From positions 1-6,415 of the forward strand of contig JALOPY010000489.1 of the NCBI GenBank assembly GCA_025453735.1: a stretch of 6,415 nucleotides of DNA. Reading direction: 5' to 3'. The position numbers and the translations under genes are program-made. The DNA comes from a bacterium. Lineage in GTDB: Bacteria; Zhuqueibacterota; Zhuqueibacteria; Thermofontimicrobiales; Thermofontimicrobiaceae. Below the pieces are notes generated by a model. It ran no database searches and had not been told where the DNA came from. It saw only the letters and a program-made list of their open reading frames with translations. Within the stretch, counting starts at the first letter, position 1; each line of letters starts with the position of its first letter. Below, piece after piece: positions 1 to 5,563 of this stretch.

Positions 1-119
1 TTTCTACAAAAATGCGACATGGGGAATCGGACTTGTCTAATTTTTTTTTGATTTTTTGAGTTGTACATTTTCATTTATCCTTGATTTGGTTTATGATCTT
101 AAAGTTGGTGCAGGATTAT

Positions 120-152
120 TCCGCAGGGTAAATCACTGATTCACCCTGCGGA
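120..152 (-). terminator. Hairpin downstream of the propeller gene, terminator-like
   Basis: A perfect 10-bp GC-rich inverted repeat (TCCGCAGGGT at 120-129 pairing with ACCCTGCGGA at 143-152) encloses a 13-nt loop. It lies 39 bp beyond the stop codon of the propeller gene. On the minus strand the stem is followed by AATAATCC, not a T run, so it is not a textbook intrinsic terminator. It may act as a 3'-end stabiliser or a Rho-assisted stop. The stem is seen directly; the function is inferred from its position. Confidence 0.45.
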
Positions 153-191
153 CTGTCATTATGCTTTTGTAGCCAGCTAAGCCATCGGTCT

Positions 192-1475
192 TTATCTTAT
201 CAGCGTCAATTTGCGGGTCATGACATAATCCGCGGCTTTCATTCGGTAGAGATAAACACCACTGGCGACCTCTTTGCCGGAATCATCTCGGCCATTCCAT
301 TCCACACTATGGACTCCAACTGATGCGAATTCATTGACCAGCGAACGGATCTTTTGCCCTTCCATATTATAAATGGAAATTTCCACCGTAGCGTCCTTTG
401 GCAATTGATACTGAATGGTTGTCGTTGGATTGAAGGGATTGGGGTAATTCTGTTCCAACGAAAATTCATGAGGAATCACTGACTTCCCCGTTTCGATCTG
501 AGCGACTGGTTTGCTAAATCCTCGCTGCCATTTTTTAATGACACCGCCCTCAAAATCGGCAGTGTACATCGTGACGCGATCCGATGCAAATGCTACCCCA
601 CGAGGCGAATAATAGGTGCCATCGAGTGGCGGTTGTGGTCCCTGATAAGGTGGCATACCAACATTTTCTCCGACCTGATCAACAATTTCATAATTCTGCA
701 ACGGATCCAGTGCATACCAGCCATTCAAATCGTCGGGACCTACATCCCAATATGAGCCAACCCAGATGCGACCGTCGAAATCTACATCCAAGCACTGGCC
801 CCAAATCGCAGGTTGGTACTGCCCAACTTTTTCATAACTACCGTACGGACCTGCATCGCTGTGATAATGGATGATACCATTCCCCTCTTCGCCGCCGTAA
901 ATTCTACCCACAAAAATATCCTTTCCATTGGGTCGAACGACTACCGATCGCTGAATCGATTCCACAGATTCATCGACATACCCGACAAGTTGAAAATTTC
1001 TGTTGTAGATATAAAACGGTTTTCCATTCGGAACCACATGCGTTATGTAGATAAAACCGTTTCTATCACATGCTGCTTCGGTTAAGGCAACGCCTTGCCA
1101 TGGAGTCACTTTATTCATGGCTTCATAAGTCAGGTAATTAATTCTCCATAATTTGTCCCACGCAGTATATAAAACATTACCATCTCTATCCAAACTTAAA
1201 CCCCGACATCGATCCGACAATGTTTCCGTATTACCGTCATAAGTCAATGTCTCAATTGTGTGATGGAGCGAACCATCCGCATTAAAAATATAGATCGGGA
1301 AAGAGGACATCCAGTACCCACCGTAAATCCCCACCCATATTTTGCCATTGGGCGTAACAACAACGCCATGAGGATAATCTAAATAGGCAAAATCTTCAAC
1401 ATAACTCCATTCTTGTGCTGGAGCAATTGTTGCAAAAGCAAACAAGAGAACGATGAGAATCAGACATTTTTTCAT
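192..1475 (-). CDS. Secreted six-repeat beta-propeller protein with C-terminal type IX sorting domain
   Basis: Encodes 427 residues. Residues 1-20 form a signal peptide: two lysines, a hydrophobic core, and a likely signal peptidase I site after 'APA'. The middle holds six similar strand-turn-strand units, each with a G-V/L-x-V/L core, an 'xxDG/NG' turn and an 'IWVG/LYTA' strand, at about 36-50, 91-106, 130-147, 176-191, 227-243 and 292-308. This pattern fits an NHL/SMP-30-like six-bladed propeller. Residues 336-427 are a FlgD/Por-secretion-tail type domain: 'SLEQNYPNPFNPTTTI', then 'ISIYNMEGQKIRSL', 'WNGRDDSGKEVASGVYLYR' and a final 'KLTLIR'. Family knowledge says such tails direct export through the type IX system and cell-surface attachment or release. 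The ATG is supported by an AGGAG ribosome site 8 nt upstream. No catalytic residues or ligand are recognisable; a binding or structural role is likelier than an enzyme. The gene stands alone, 596 bp downstream of the regulator. Confidence 0.93.
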   Translation of the reverse strand: MKKCLILIVLLFAFATIAPAQEWSYVEDFAYLDYPHGVVVTPNGKIWVGIYGGYWMSSFPIYIFNADGSLHHTIETLTYDGNTETLSDRCRGLSLDRDGNVLYTAWDKLWRINYLTYEAMNKVTPWQGVALTEAACDRNGFIYITHVVPNGKPFYIYNRNFQLVGYVDESVESIQRSVVVRPNGKDIFVGRIYGGEEGNGIIHYHSDAGPYGSYEKVGQYQPAIWGQCLDVDFDGRIWVGSYWDVGPDDLNGWYALDPLQNYEIVDQVGENVGMPPYQGPQPPLDGTYYSPRGVAFASDRVTMYTADFEGGVIKKWQRGFSKPVAQIETGKSVIPHEFSLEQNYPNPFNPTTTIQYQLPKDATVEISIYNMEGQKIRSLVNEFASVGVHSVEWNGRDDSGKEVASGVYLYRMKAADYVMTRKLTLIR

Positions 1476-1510
1476 GGTATGTCTCCTTTTCTGTGACGTT
1501 ATTTTTGAAG

Positions 1511-1538
1511 GTTATAAATTAGTAGATTCTAAATCCAA
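1511..1538 (-). promoter_or_regulatory. Possible housekeeping promoter of the propeller gene
   Basis: On the minus strand TTGGAT (1538-1533) and TATAAC (1516-1511) are separated by 16 nt. The -10-like hexamer matches the consensus at 5 of 6 positions, but the -35-like hexamer matches at only 3. The predicted start would give a leader of roughly 30 nt ending in the strong AGGAG site. The area is AT-rich, so chance matches are common. I found no GG-N10-GC sigma-54 element on this strand between the gene and the regulator. Confidence 0.3.
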
Positions 1539-1840
1539 TTTAAAACGCGGGGATCTAATCTTAACTGGCGGTGAATGACAATAGAACGATCGACAATCTT
1601 CATTGAGATCCGTTTTCGGTTTGAATAAGGAAATTCCCCTAGATCTTTGAAAATCACTTTGACAGGATGGTCTCGTCGTTTGAGAGAATCGTTGGAAACT
1701 CTGGTTCGAGAGTTTTAGAAATAGGCTAAACACTTCATCACCCATGCTCAATAGAGTTTGTTCGATTGCAAGCACAGCGATGTCAGAATAAATATTTCTT
1801 AATTGTTCCTACGTCAGGATGAGAAATCACTGGTATGATC

Positions 1841-1858
1841 ATGCCAAATTTTTGGCAT
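1841..1858. promoter_or_regulatory. 18-bp perfect palindrome, operator-like
   Basis: ATGCCAAA and TTTGGCAT form an 8-bp inverted repeat with a 2-bp spacer, the size and symmetry of a dimeric regulator's binding site. The right half overlaps a plus-strand GG-N10-GC arrangement (GG at 1854-1855, GC at 1866-1867), the minimal invariant spacing of a sigma-54 -24/-12 element, although the other consensus positions match poorly. No plus-strand gene follows, so any transcript would be non-coding and antisense to the regulator. The symmetry is seen directly; operator function is inference. Confidence 0.35.
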
Positions 1859-2071
1859 CGTTTGAGCAAATAGGTCAATATCAGGCTTCGGTTCTGTCTC
1901 AGAAAAGAATCAGTAAACAAGAGGAGTGTTTATCATCAGCATCGTAATAGTTTGCTCGAAACTAAGATAATAGAATAAATGACAAAGTCAAGTCTTTTTT
2001 TATTTTCTGAAAAATTTGTTCGGATCGTTTCAGATATTACGAAGATAATACAATGAGAGAAGACATTGTCC

Positions 2072-2971
2072 CTATGGGCGATTCAGTCGTTCCATCATGG
2101 AATAGAGCTTGCGCCTGGTGATCCCTAACAATTTTGCCGCATTGCTTTTATTTCCCCCCGCTTTTTTGAGCGCTTTGTAAATCAATTCTTTTTCGACGTT
2201 ATCGATGGAAAGACCTCCTTCCGGGATTTCAAGCGAAAGGGAGCCGGCGCCTGGCGCGATCCCCTGGAATTGAAGAGGCAGAAATTCGACAGTAATCTGG
2301 TCATCGCCGCTCAGGATAATCATTCGCTCGATAATATTTTCCAACTCCCGAATGTTGCCGGGCCAATGATAATTCATCAGCGCGCGCATGGTGTGCGGAT
2401 CAATTTTATCTCCGGACTGGTGATTCTTTTTCAAAAAATGAAGAACAAGATCGGGGATGTCCTCCTTCCGATCACGCAGTGGCGGAAGGGTGATCGGGAA
2501 CACGTTCAGTCGATAATATAGGTCCTCCCGAAAAGCATTGTTTTTCATCAGCTCTTCGAGGTTTCGATTCGTCGCCGCGATGGTGCGAACGTCCACCGGA
2601 ATCATTTCCTCGCTGCCGAGACGGGTAATCTCTTTCGATTGCAATACCCGCAATAGTTTCACCTGGGTGGCTGGCGACATATCGCCGATCTCATCTAAAA
2701 AAATCGATCCGCCAATCGCCAGCTCAAAACGACCCCGCTTCTGTTTTTCCGCGCCGGTGAATGCGCCTTTTTCGTGGCCAAATAGTTCGCTTTCGAGCAA
2801 CGTCTCGGGCAATGCGGCACAATTCACCGCAATGAACGATCCATTGGCACGAAGGCTCTGCTGATGAATCGCCTGGGCGATCAGCTCTTTGCCGGTGCCG
2901 CTTTCTCCCCGGATCAGAACTGTTGCATCACGAGGAGCGACTTTCTCGACCATTTGATAAACTTTTACCAT
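2072..2971 (-). CDS. Sigma-54-dependent activator: AAA+ and Fis-type HTH domains, remnant of an NtrC-family response regulator
   Basis: This 299-residue open frame carries a near-complete sigma-54 interaction domain. It has a Walker A 'GESGTGKE' (22-29), the sigma-54-contacting 'GAFTGA' loop (69-74), a Walker B 'GGSIFLDEIGD' (87-97), sensor I 'ATNRNLEE' (133-140), 'FREDLYYRLNVFPI' with the arginine-finger residues (147-160), and the sensor II region 'WPGNIRELEN' (203-212). A Fis-type helix-turn-helix follows at about 263-296. Proteins of this kind hydrolyse ATP to open sigma-54 RNA polymerase promoters from enhancer sites. The frame really begins just after a TGA at 3002-3004. Its first residues, 'SNIIGQSEAM', are the usual start of the AAA+ domain and precede the first available ATG (2971). 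A product started there would lack them, and the GAGG upstream is only about 2 nt from the ATG. The receiver lies upstream but out of frame. The gene is best read as the 3' part of a broken response regulator, possibly still making a receiver-less activator. Confidence 0.85.
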   Translation of the reverse strand: MVKVYQMVEKVAPRDATVLIRGESGTGKELIAQAIHQQSLRANGSFIAVNCAALPETLLESELFGHEKGAFTGAEKQKRGRFELAIGGSIFLDEIGDMSPATQVKLLRVLQSKEITRLGSEEMIPVDVRTIAATNRNLEELMKNNAFREDLYYRLNVFPITLPPLRDRKEDIPDLVLHFLKKNHQSGDKIDPHTMRALMNYHWPGNIRELENIIERMIILSGDDQITVEFLPLQFQGIAPGAGSLSLEIPEGGLSIDNVEKELIYKALKKAGGNKSNAAKLLGITRRKLYSMMERLNRP

Positions 2972-3133
2972 CGCCTCGCTTTGCCCGATGATGTTTGACT
3001 TTCAATTTCATCTCGACCATCTCGAATGGCTTGATCAGATAATCGTACGCGCCTTTGCGCATCGCTTCCACCGCGGTTTGCGCGGTGGCATAAGCGGTCA
3101 TTAAAATGACTTCCGTATCTGGCGAGGTTTTTT

Positions 3134-3292
3134 TTACGTGATCACGATGTCAAATTCGCCCTTCTGAAATTTTTGAACGCCAGCGTCCCCATCGTAAGCC
3201 ACTTCCACATGATGCTGGTCCAACTCCAATGCAGCCTTTAGCACGCCGCACATCCGTTTTTCATTGTCGATGATCAAAATATTTCCGCTCAT
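3134..3292 (-). CDS. Truncated receiver-domain fragment (52 codons) at the 5' end of the broken regulator
   Basis: This is the part of the regulator that would be translated from its own start. It has a good GAGG ribosome site 7 nt before the ATG and 52 residues, ending 'GEFDIVIT' followed by TAA. It covers beta-1 to beta-3 of a CheY-like receiver, with the acidic pocket at Asp9-Asn10-Glu11. The stop falls exactly where the phosphoacceptor Asp is expected. Alone it cannot fold as a receiver or be phosphorylated, so it is annotated as a fragment of the pseudogene and not as an independent gene. Confidence 0.7.
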   Translation of the reverse strand: MSGNILIIDNEKRMCGVLKAALELDQHHVEVAYDGDAGVQKFQKGEFDIVIT

Positions 3293-3330
3293 TCTTTTTC
3301 CTCATGGTTTAATTTAAATCTGGGATATGG

Positions 3331-3394
3331 AAACGCATGGGGCAGAGCGCATAGCGCATAGCACGCCATGCTCTATGCGCTATGCGCTACGTTT
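3331..3394. repeat. Heptamer-based palindrome at the kinase-regulator junction
   Basis: Two 16-bp arms, AGCGCATAGCGCATAG (3346-3361) and its exact complement (3373-3388), enclose an 11-nt loop. Each arm is itself two copies of the 7-mer AGCGCAT plus AG. After a 10-nt/1-nt internal loop the structure resumes with AAACG (3331-3335) against CGTTT (3390-3394). One arm supplies bases of the kinase's TAG stop codon (3387-3389). It could form a strong hairpin in the kinase-regulator mRNA, but no T run follows, so intrinsic termination is unlikely. It may set relative expression, protect the kinase mRNA, or be a REP-like insertion. Confidence 0.85.
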
Positions 3395-4745
3395 TCATCG
3401 GCAAAAAAACCCGAAACGTCGTCCCCTCGCCGGGCTGGGATTCTACCTCGATCCAGCCGCCATGTTTTTCAACGATCTGTTTGCTGATCGCCAGGCCCAG
3501 TCCACTGCCCGAAGATTTCGTGGTATAAAAAGGCTCGAAGATTTTATTCACATCTCCCTCGATGCCCGTTCCATTATCCGATATGCTGATTTTCGCGTAG
3601 ACTTTATTTTTCAGATTTACGCTGGTTAGATCAATCGCTATCACGCCCACCCGATCGATAGCCTGAATTGAATTGATCAGCATATTAAACAACACCTGCT
3701 GAATGGCGTTCTCATCAAACAGAAACGGCTGCAGCTCAGCCGATGAAGCAAAATTAACGCTGATTGTTTTATCAGGATCTTCCCGCTCGATCGCTGCCAC
3801 GGCTTTTTTGATCATGTTTTCAATCCAGGCTGATTTCAGCTCCAACTTCGGCTCCCGGGCAAACGATAGAAAATTATTGACCAGATGATTGAGCCGTTTC
3901 ACTTCTTCGGAGATATAATCAAACAGCTCATCGGTTTTATCTGGATCGATATATTTTTCTTTCAGCACATCGGCAGTGCTTTTGATGATCCCCAATGGAT
4001 TTCGGATTTCGTGCGCCATGGAAGCTGCCATCTGTCCCATTGCTGCCAGCTTTTCCGATTGCTTCAACGATTCCTGAGTGCGGATCAACAGAGAAATCAT
4101 CCAGGAAATGAAAAAGGAAAATACCACGATCAAGCCCAAGCTAATGAATCCCCCAATAATTAGCCCGCGCCTAAACAGACTGAGAATCTCAAAAAAATCT
4201 GCATTGGCTTCGAGCACCAGCAACGCAACGATATCCCGGGACGCGTCTTTGAGTGGCGCATAGACATTTTTAAACCGATTACCTGCAACGATGTGAATGG
4301 GCGAGGCAGATATGGAATCCTGCCACGCTCGCCAGATAGCGATGCTATCCTGCTGCAAATAAGTCCGTCGTTGTTCGATTCCGAAGCCGGTTCCGCCATC
4401 TGATAGCACCACAAAATTCCGGTCGATGATGAACGCGGCCTGCAGCTCTTCTTTGTCCACGAGCTGACGTAAATCCTGTTGAATGAAAAACACGGCAAAT
4501 TCAGGCTCATTATTTGACAGCAGATCATCGATGTATTGATTATTGATATTTCGTTGCATCAGGCGGGCGATCGAGGTGAGGTGTTTTTCCAATTCGCGTT
4601 CCAGGTAATTGCCCATTCGCTGGAGAAAAAGCCAACTGCCTAAATTAAAAAGCAGCAGCAGGAGCGCGGTCGCAATAACCAGAGAGCGGACATAAAGTTT
4701 TCGTTTTTGGAGCAAGCGTTCTGCTGTATTTTTGGCAGGAGTCAT
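3387..4745 (-). CDS. Membrane-bound sensor histidine kinase with Cache/PAS-like extracytoplasmic domain
   Basis: Encodes 452 residues from the chosen start. A first membrane helix lies at about 20-41 and a second at about 194-221. Between them is a domain of about 150 residues with 'AFIIDRNFVVLSDGG' (about 104-118) and 'VYAPLKDAS..IVALLVLEANADFF' (about 161-185), features seen in Cache/PAS-type ligand sensors. No clear HAMP domain follows; only about 23 residues separate the membrane from the H box. The kinase core is complete: 'MAHEIRNPLG' with phosphoacceptor His245, N box 'NMLINSIQAI', G1 'DNGTGI', F box 'FEPFYTTK' and G2 'GSGLGLAI'. It should autophosphorylate and pass phosphate to the downstream NtrC-family regulator. 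The ATG at 4745 overlaps the upstream stop codon as ATGA and has AGAGGG 6 nt before it. An in-frame ATG at 4775 would add 10 residues inside the upstream gene and is less likely. The stimulus cannot be read from the sequence. Confidence 0.95.
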   Translation of the reverse strand: MTPAKNTAERLLQKRKLYVRSLVIATALLLLLFNLGSWLFLQRMGNYLERELEKHLTSIARLMQRNINNQYIDDLLSNNEPEFAVFFIQQDLRQLVDKEELQAAFIIDRNFVVLSDGGTGFGIEQRRTYLQQDSIAIWRAWQDSISASPIHIVAGNRFKNVYAPLKDASRDIVALLVLEANADFFEILSLFRRGLIIGGFISLGLIVVFSFFISWMISLLIRTQESLKQSEKLAAMGQMAASMAHEIRNPLGIIKSTADVLKEKYIDPDKTDELFDYISEEVKRLNHLVNNFLSFAREPKLELKSAWIENMIKKAVAAIEREDPDKTISVNFASSAELQPFLFDENAIQQVLFNMLINSIQAIDRVGVIAIDLTSVNLKNKVYAKISISDNGTGIEGDVNKIFEPFYTTKSSGSGLGLAISKQIVEKHGGWIEVESQPGEGTTFRVFLPMKT

Positions 4746-5233
4746 CGGTTTCCCTCTTTGAACAGTTTCAGCCATTCACTGATTTCTTTTTCGGAAACCT
4801 GGGAATCGAACTTCTGTTCCACCTGGTCCTGGTTCGGATGTTTGGTAGCACGCTGGTAGAATTCATTGGGAGAGAGAACCTGTGCTTGCACCTGCCTGGC
4901 AAATTGCACCAGGGCGTTGTCGGCAGACACGAGCACCACTGCTTTTTTGTTGCTGTTTTTTTGAATTAGCCGCTGGATGACCGGATCAGCTTTCTCCGGG
5001 AATTTGGAATAAATGACCTGGAGCGATTGCTCTGTATAACGCGCTCCATCGATGTAGCCGACTTCGTCCCCATCAAACACCACGGTCATCTTGATCTTTT
5101 TTCCTGAGCGATAACTGCGAATGAGCGAGATCAGCTCGTTTCGAGCCTGATCGAGTCCAGCGCTCAACGCATTGCGAAATTTTTCAAGACTTTGGATCAC
5201 ATTATAGCCATCAATGATATAATGTGGATTCAT
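4742..5233 (-). CDS. NYN-domain putative RNase, YacP/Rae1 family
   Basis: Encodes 163 residues, about the usual length for the family. The N-terminus 'YIIDGYNVI' (5-13), 'VVFDG' (51-55), 'KADPVIQRLI' (81-90) and 'VLVSADNALVQFARQ' (100-114), then 'AQVLSPNEF', are hallmarks of the YacP-like NYN fold, a PIN-related nuclease. Asp8, Asp54, Asp83 and Asp105 are candidates for the metal-binding acidic cluster. The characterised Bacillus relative Rae1 cuts mRNA on translating ribosomes; the target here is unknown. The C-terminal 40 residues are charged and probably helical. The ATG has an AAAGGT-type ribosome site about 7 nt upstream. The stop overlaps the kinase start by ATGA, so the two are almost certainly co-transcribed and translationally coupled. 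I give no gene symbol because members outside Firmicutes are not functionally defined. Confidence 0.88.
   Translation of the reverse strand: MNPHYIIDGYNVIQSLEKFRNALSAGLDQARNELISLIRSYRSGKKIKMTVVFDGDEVGYIDGARYTEQSLQVIYSKFPEKADPVIQRLIQKNSNKKAVVLVSADNALVQFARQVQAQVLSPNEFYQRATKHPNQDQVEQKFDSQVSEKEISEWLKLFKEGNR
4746..4757 (-). promoter_or_regulatory. Ribosome binding site that decides the kinase start
   Basis: AGAGGG (4757-4752) stands 6 nt before the ATG at 4745, inside the last codons of the NYN gene. Together with the ATGA overlap it favours this start over the in-frame ATG 30 nt upstream, and suggests that ribosomes finishing the NYN frame restart on the kinase. Confidence 0.6.
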
Positions 5234-5380
5234 TGTTTACCTTTAGGACTGTGAATTAATCAGGTTACTCATTTGATAAAACAATCTTGCCTTTTTATGA
5301 GTAAGGATCATTTGCAAAAGGAACAATTATTTAATAGTTTCGGAATTTCAAAGTTTGTCTAAAAATTACGATAGAAAAAT

Positions 5381-5490
5381 CTTACAAAGAGCAACGGAGT
5401 TAACAGAGATTCACGGAGATTTTTTTTGGAGAGTCTTTGGCGGTTCTAAAACTCCGTGTAGTCTCCGCTTGCTCCGCTTCTCATTGTAAG
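5381..5490. repeat. 110-bp imperfect inverted repeat, MITE-like, with ACGGAG motifs
   Basis: The ends CTTACAA (5381-5387) and TTGTAAG (5484-5490) are exact complements. Inside, GAGCAA (5389-5394) pairs with TTGCTC (5469-5474), CGGAG (5395-5399) with CTCCG (5463-5467), and CACGGAG (5412-5418) with CTCCGTG (5452-5458), so nearly the whole element folds back on itself around a central AT-rich and GG-rich loop. The regular alternation of CGGAG/CAGAG/CACGGAG words resembles dispersed intergenic repeats found in many environmental genomes. It encodes nothing. No target-site duplication is evident. It may be a non-autonomous mobile repeat or a transcribed structural element. Confidence 0.65.
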
Positions 5491-5515
5491 GGAATTATTC
5501 ATTAATCATTGCTTC

Positions 5516-5545
5516 AAAAAAACGGCGCATCTTCGATTTGCGAAG
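5516..5545 (-). terminator. Weak terminator candidate of the cyclase gene
   Basis: On the minus strand, 18 bp after the cyclase stop, a 5-bp stem CTTCG/CGAAG (5545-5541 and 5535-5531, loop of 5) is followed 8 nt later by a run of seven T (5522-5516). The T run is right for an intrinsic terminator, but the stem is short and not next to it. An alternative 4-bp stem, CGCA/TGCG, brings the stem closer to the T run. Confidence 0.35.
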
Positions 5546-5563
5546 CTATGTTCTTCACGTCCT

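Larger units (their letters stand above)
1476..2071. other. 596-bp spacer without a convincing gene
   Basis: The spacer lies between the propeller gene and the sigma-54 regulator. The only long open frame is 87 codons (1512-1775, minus). It is rich in Ser, Arg, Phe and Cys, resembles no family I recognise, and overlaps the putative promoter, so I do not call it. The region contains an 18-bp perfect palindrome at 1841-1858, a small 7-bp stem at 1696-1702/1709-1715 with a 6-nt loop, and a weak 6-bp stem just after the regulator stop (2050-2055/2064-2069). The rest is AT-rich DNA in which I see nothing. It may hold regulatory sites, a small RNA, or the remains of a decayed gene. Confidence 0.6.
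2072..3292 (-). pseudogene. NtrC-family response regulator gene broken by two internal deletions in the receiver and linker
   Basis: The gene starts at ATG 3292 behind a GAGG site (3300-3303). Its first 52 codons read as a normal receiver N-terminus: 'NILIIDNEKRM' with the acidic pocket, up to 'FDIVIT', where the phosphoacceptor Asp should follow. TAA comes instead (3134-3136). A second frame resumes at once with 'VKKTSPDTEVILMTAYAT', then 'RKGAYDYLIKPFE', which are the conserved Thr/Ala and Lys-Pro regions, and 'MKLKVK' (to 2994). A third frame then gives 'NIIGQSEAM' and the AAA+ domain. Against the family layout, about 15 residues including the phospho-Asp and the 'MPGMDG' loop are missing at the first junction. 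Most of the 20-30-residue linker is missing at the second. Programmed frameshifting cannot restore absent codons. Real decay or assembly loss are the two readings. The gene lies 94 bp downstream of the sensor kinase, its expected partner. Confidence 0.85.
5234..5563. other. 330-bp spacer between cyclase and NYN-kinase operon
   Basis: No gene is visible. The spacer holds a possible terminator of the cyclase gene on its right side, the 110-bp palindromic repeat in its middle, and AT-rich DNA next to the NYN start, where the operon promoter should lie. The best candidate there is TAGACA (5361-5356) followed after 19 nt by TATTAA on the minus strand. The long spacing and mediocre match make it too weak to call as a promoter. 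Confidence 0.6.

Noticed and set aside
40..56. T-rich run at the left edge as an intrinsic terminator of a plus-strand gene
   Set aside because: No stable stem precedes the T run within the window, and no plus-strand coding sequence is visible before it.
1691..1716. GGTTCGA within a small hairpin, resembling a tRNA T-loop
   Set aside because: No 5-bp T stem flanks the motif in the right register, and no acceptor, D or anticodon arms can be drawn around it.
1512..1775. 87-codon minus-strand frame between the propeller gene and the regulator
   Set aside because: Composition is unlike the neighbouring proteins, no family is recognisable, no good ribosome site is evident, and it overlaps the likely promoter of the propeller gene.
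3128..3138. Programmed ribosomal frameshift at the run of eight A in the regulator
   Set aside because: A slippery A run is present, but slipping would still leave out the phosphoacceptor Asp and the loop after it, and a second frame break follows at about 3000.
3327..3629. Plus-strand open frame across the palindrome and the kinase 3' end
   Set aside because: It is antisense to the conserved ATP-binding region of the kinase and its translation shows no protein-like pattern; a shadow frame.
4160..4528. Minus-strand 122-codon frame inside the kinase sensor region
   Set aside because: It is an alternative frame of the kinase gene. The kinase frame there gives coherent Cache-like sequence, so no frameshift need be invoked.
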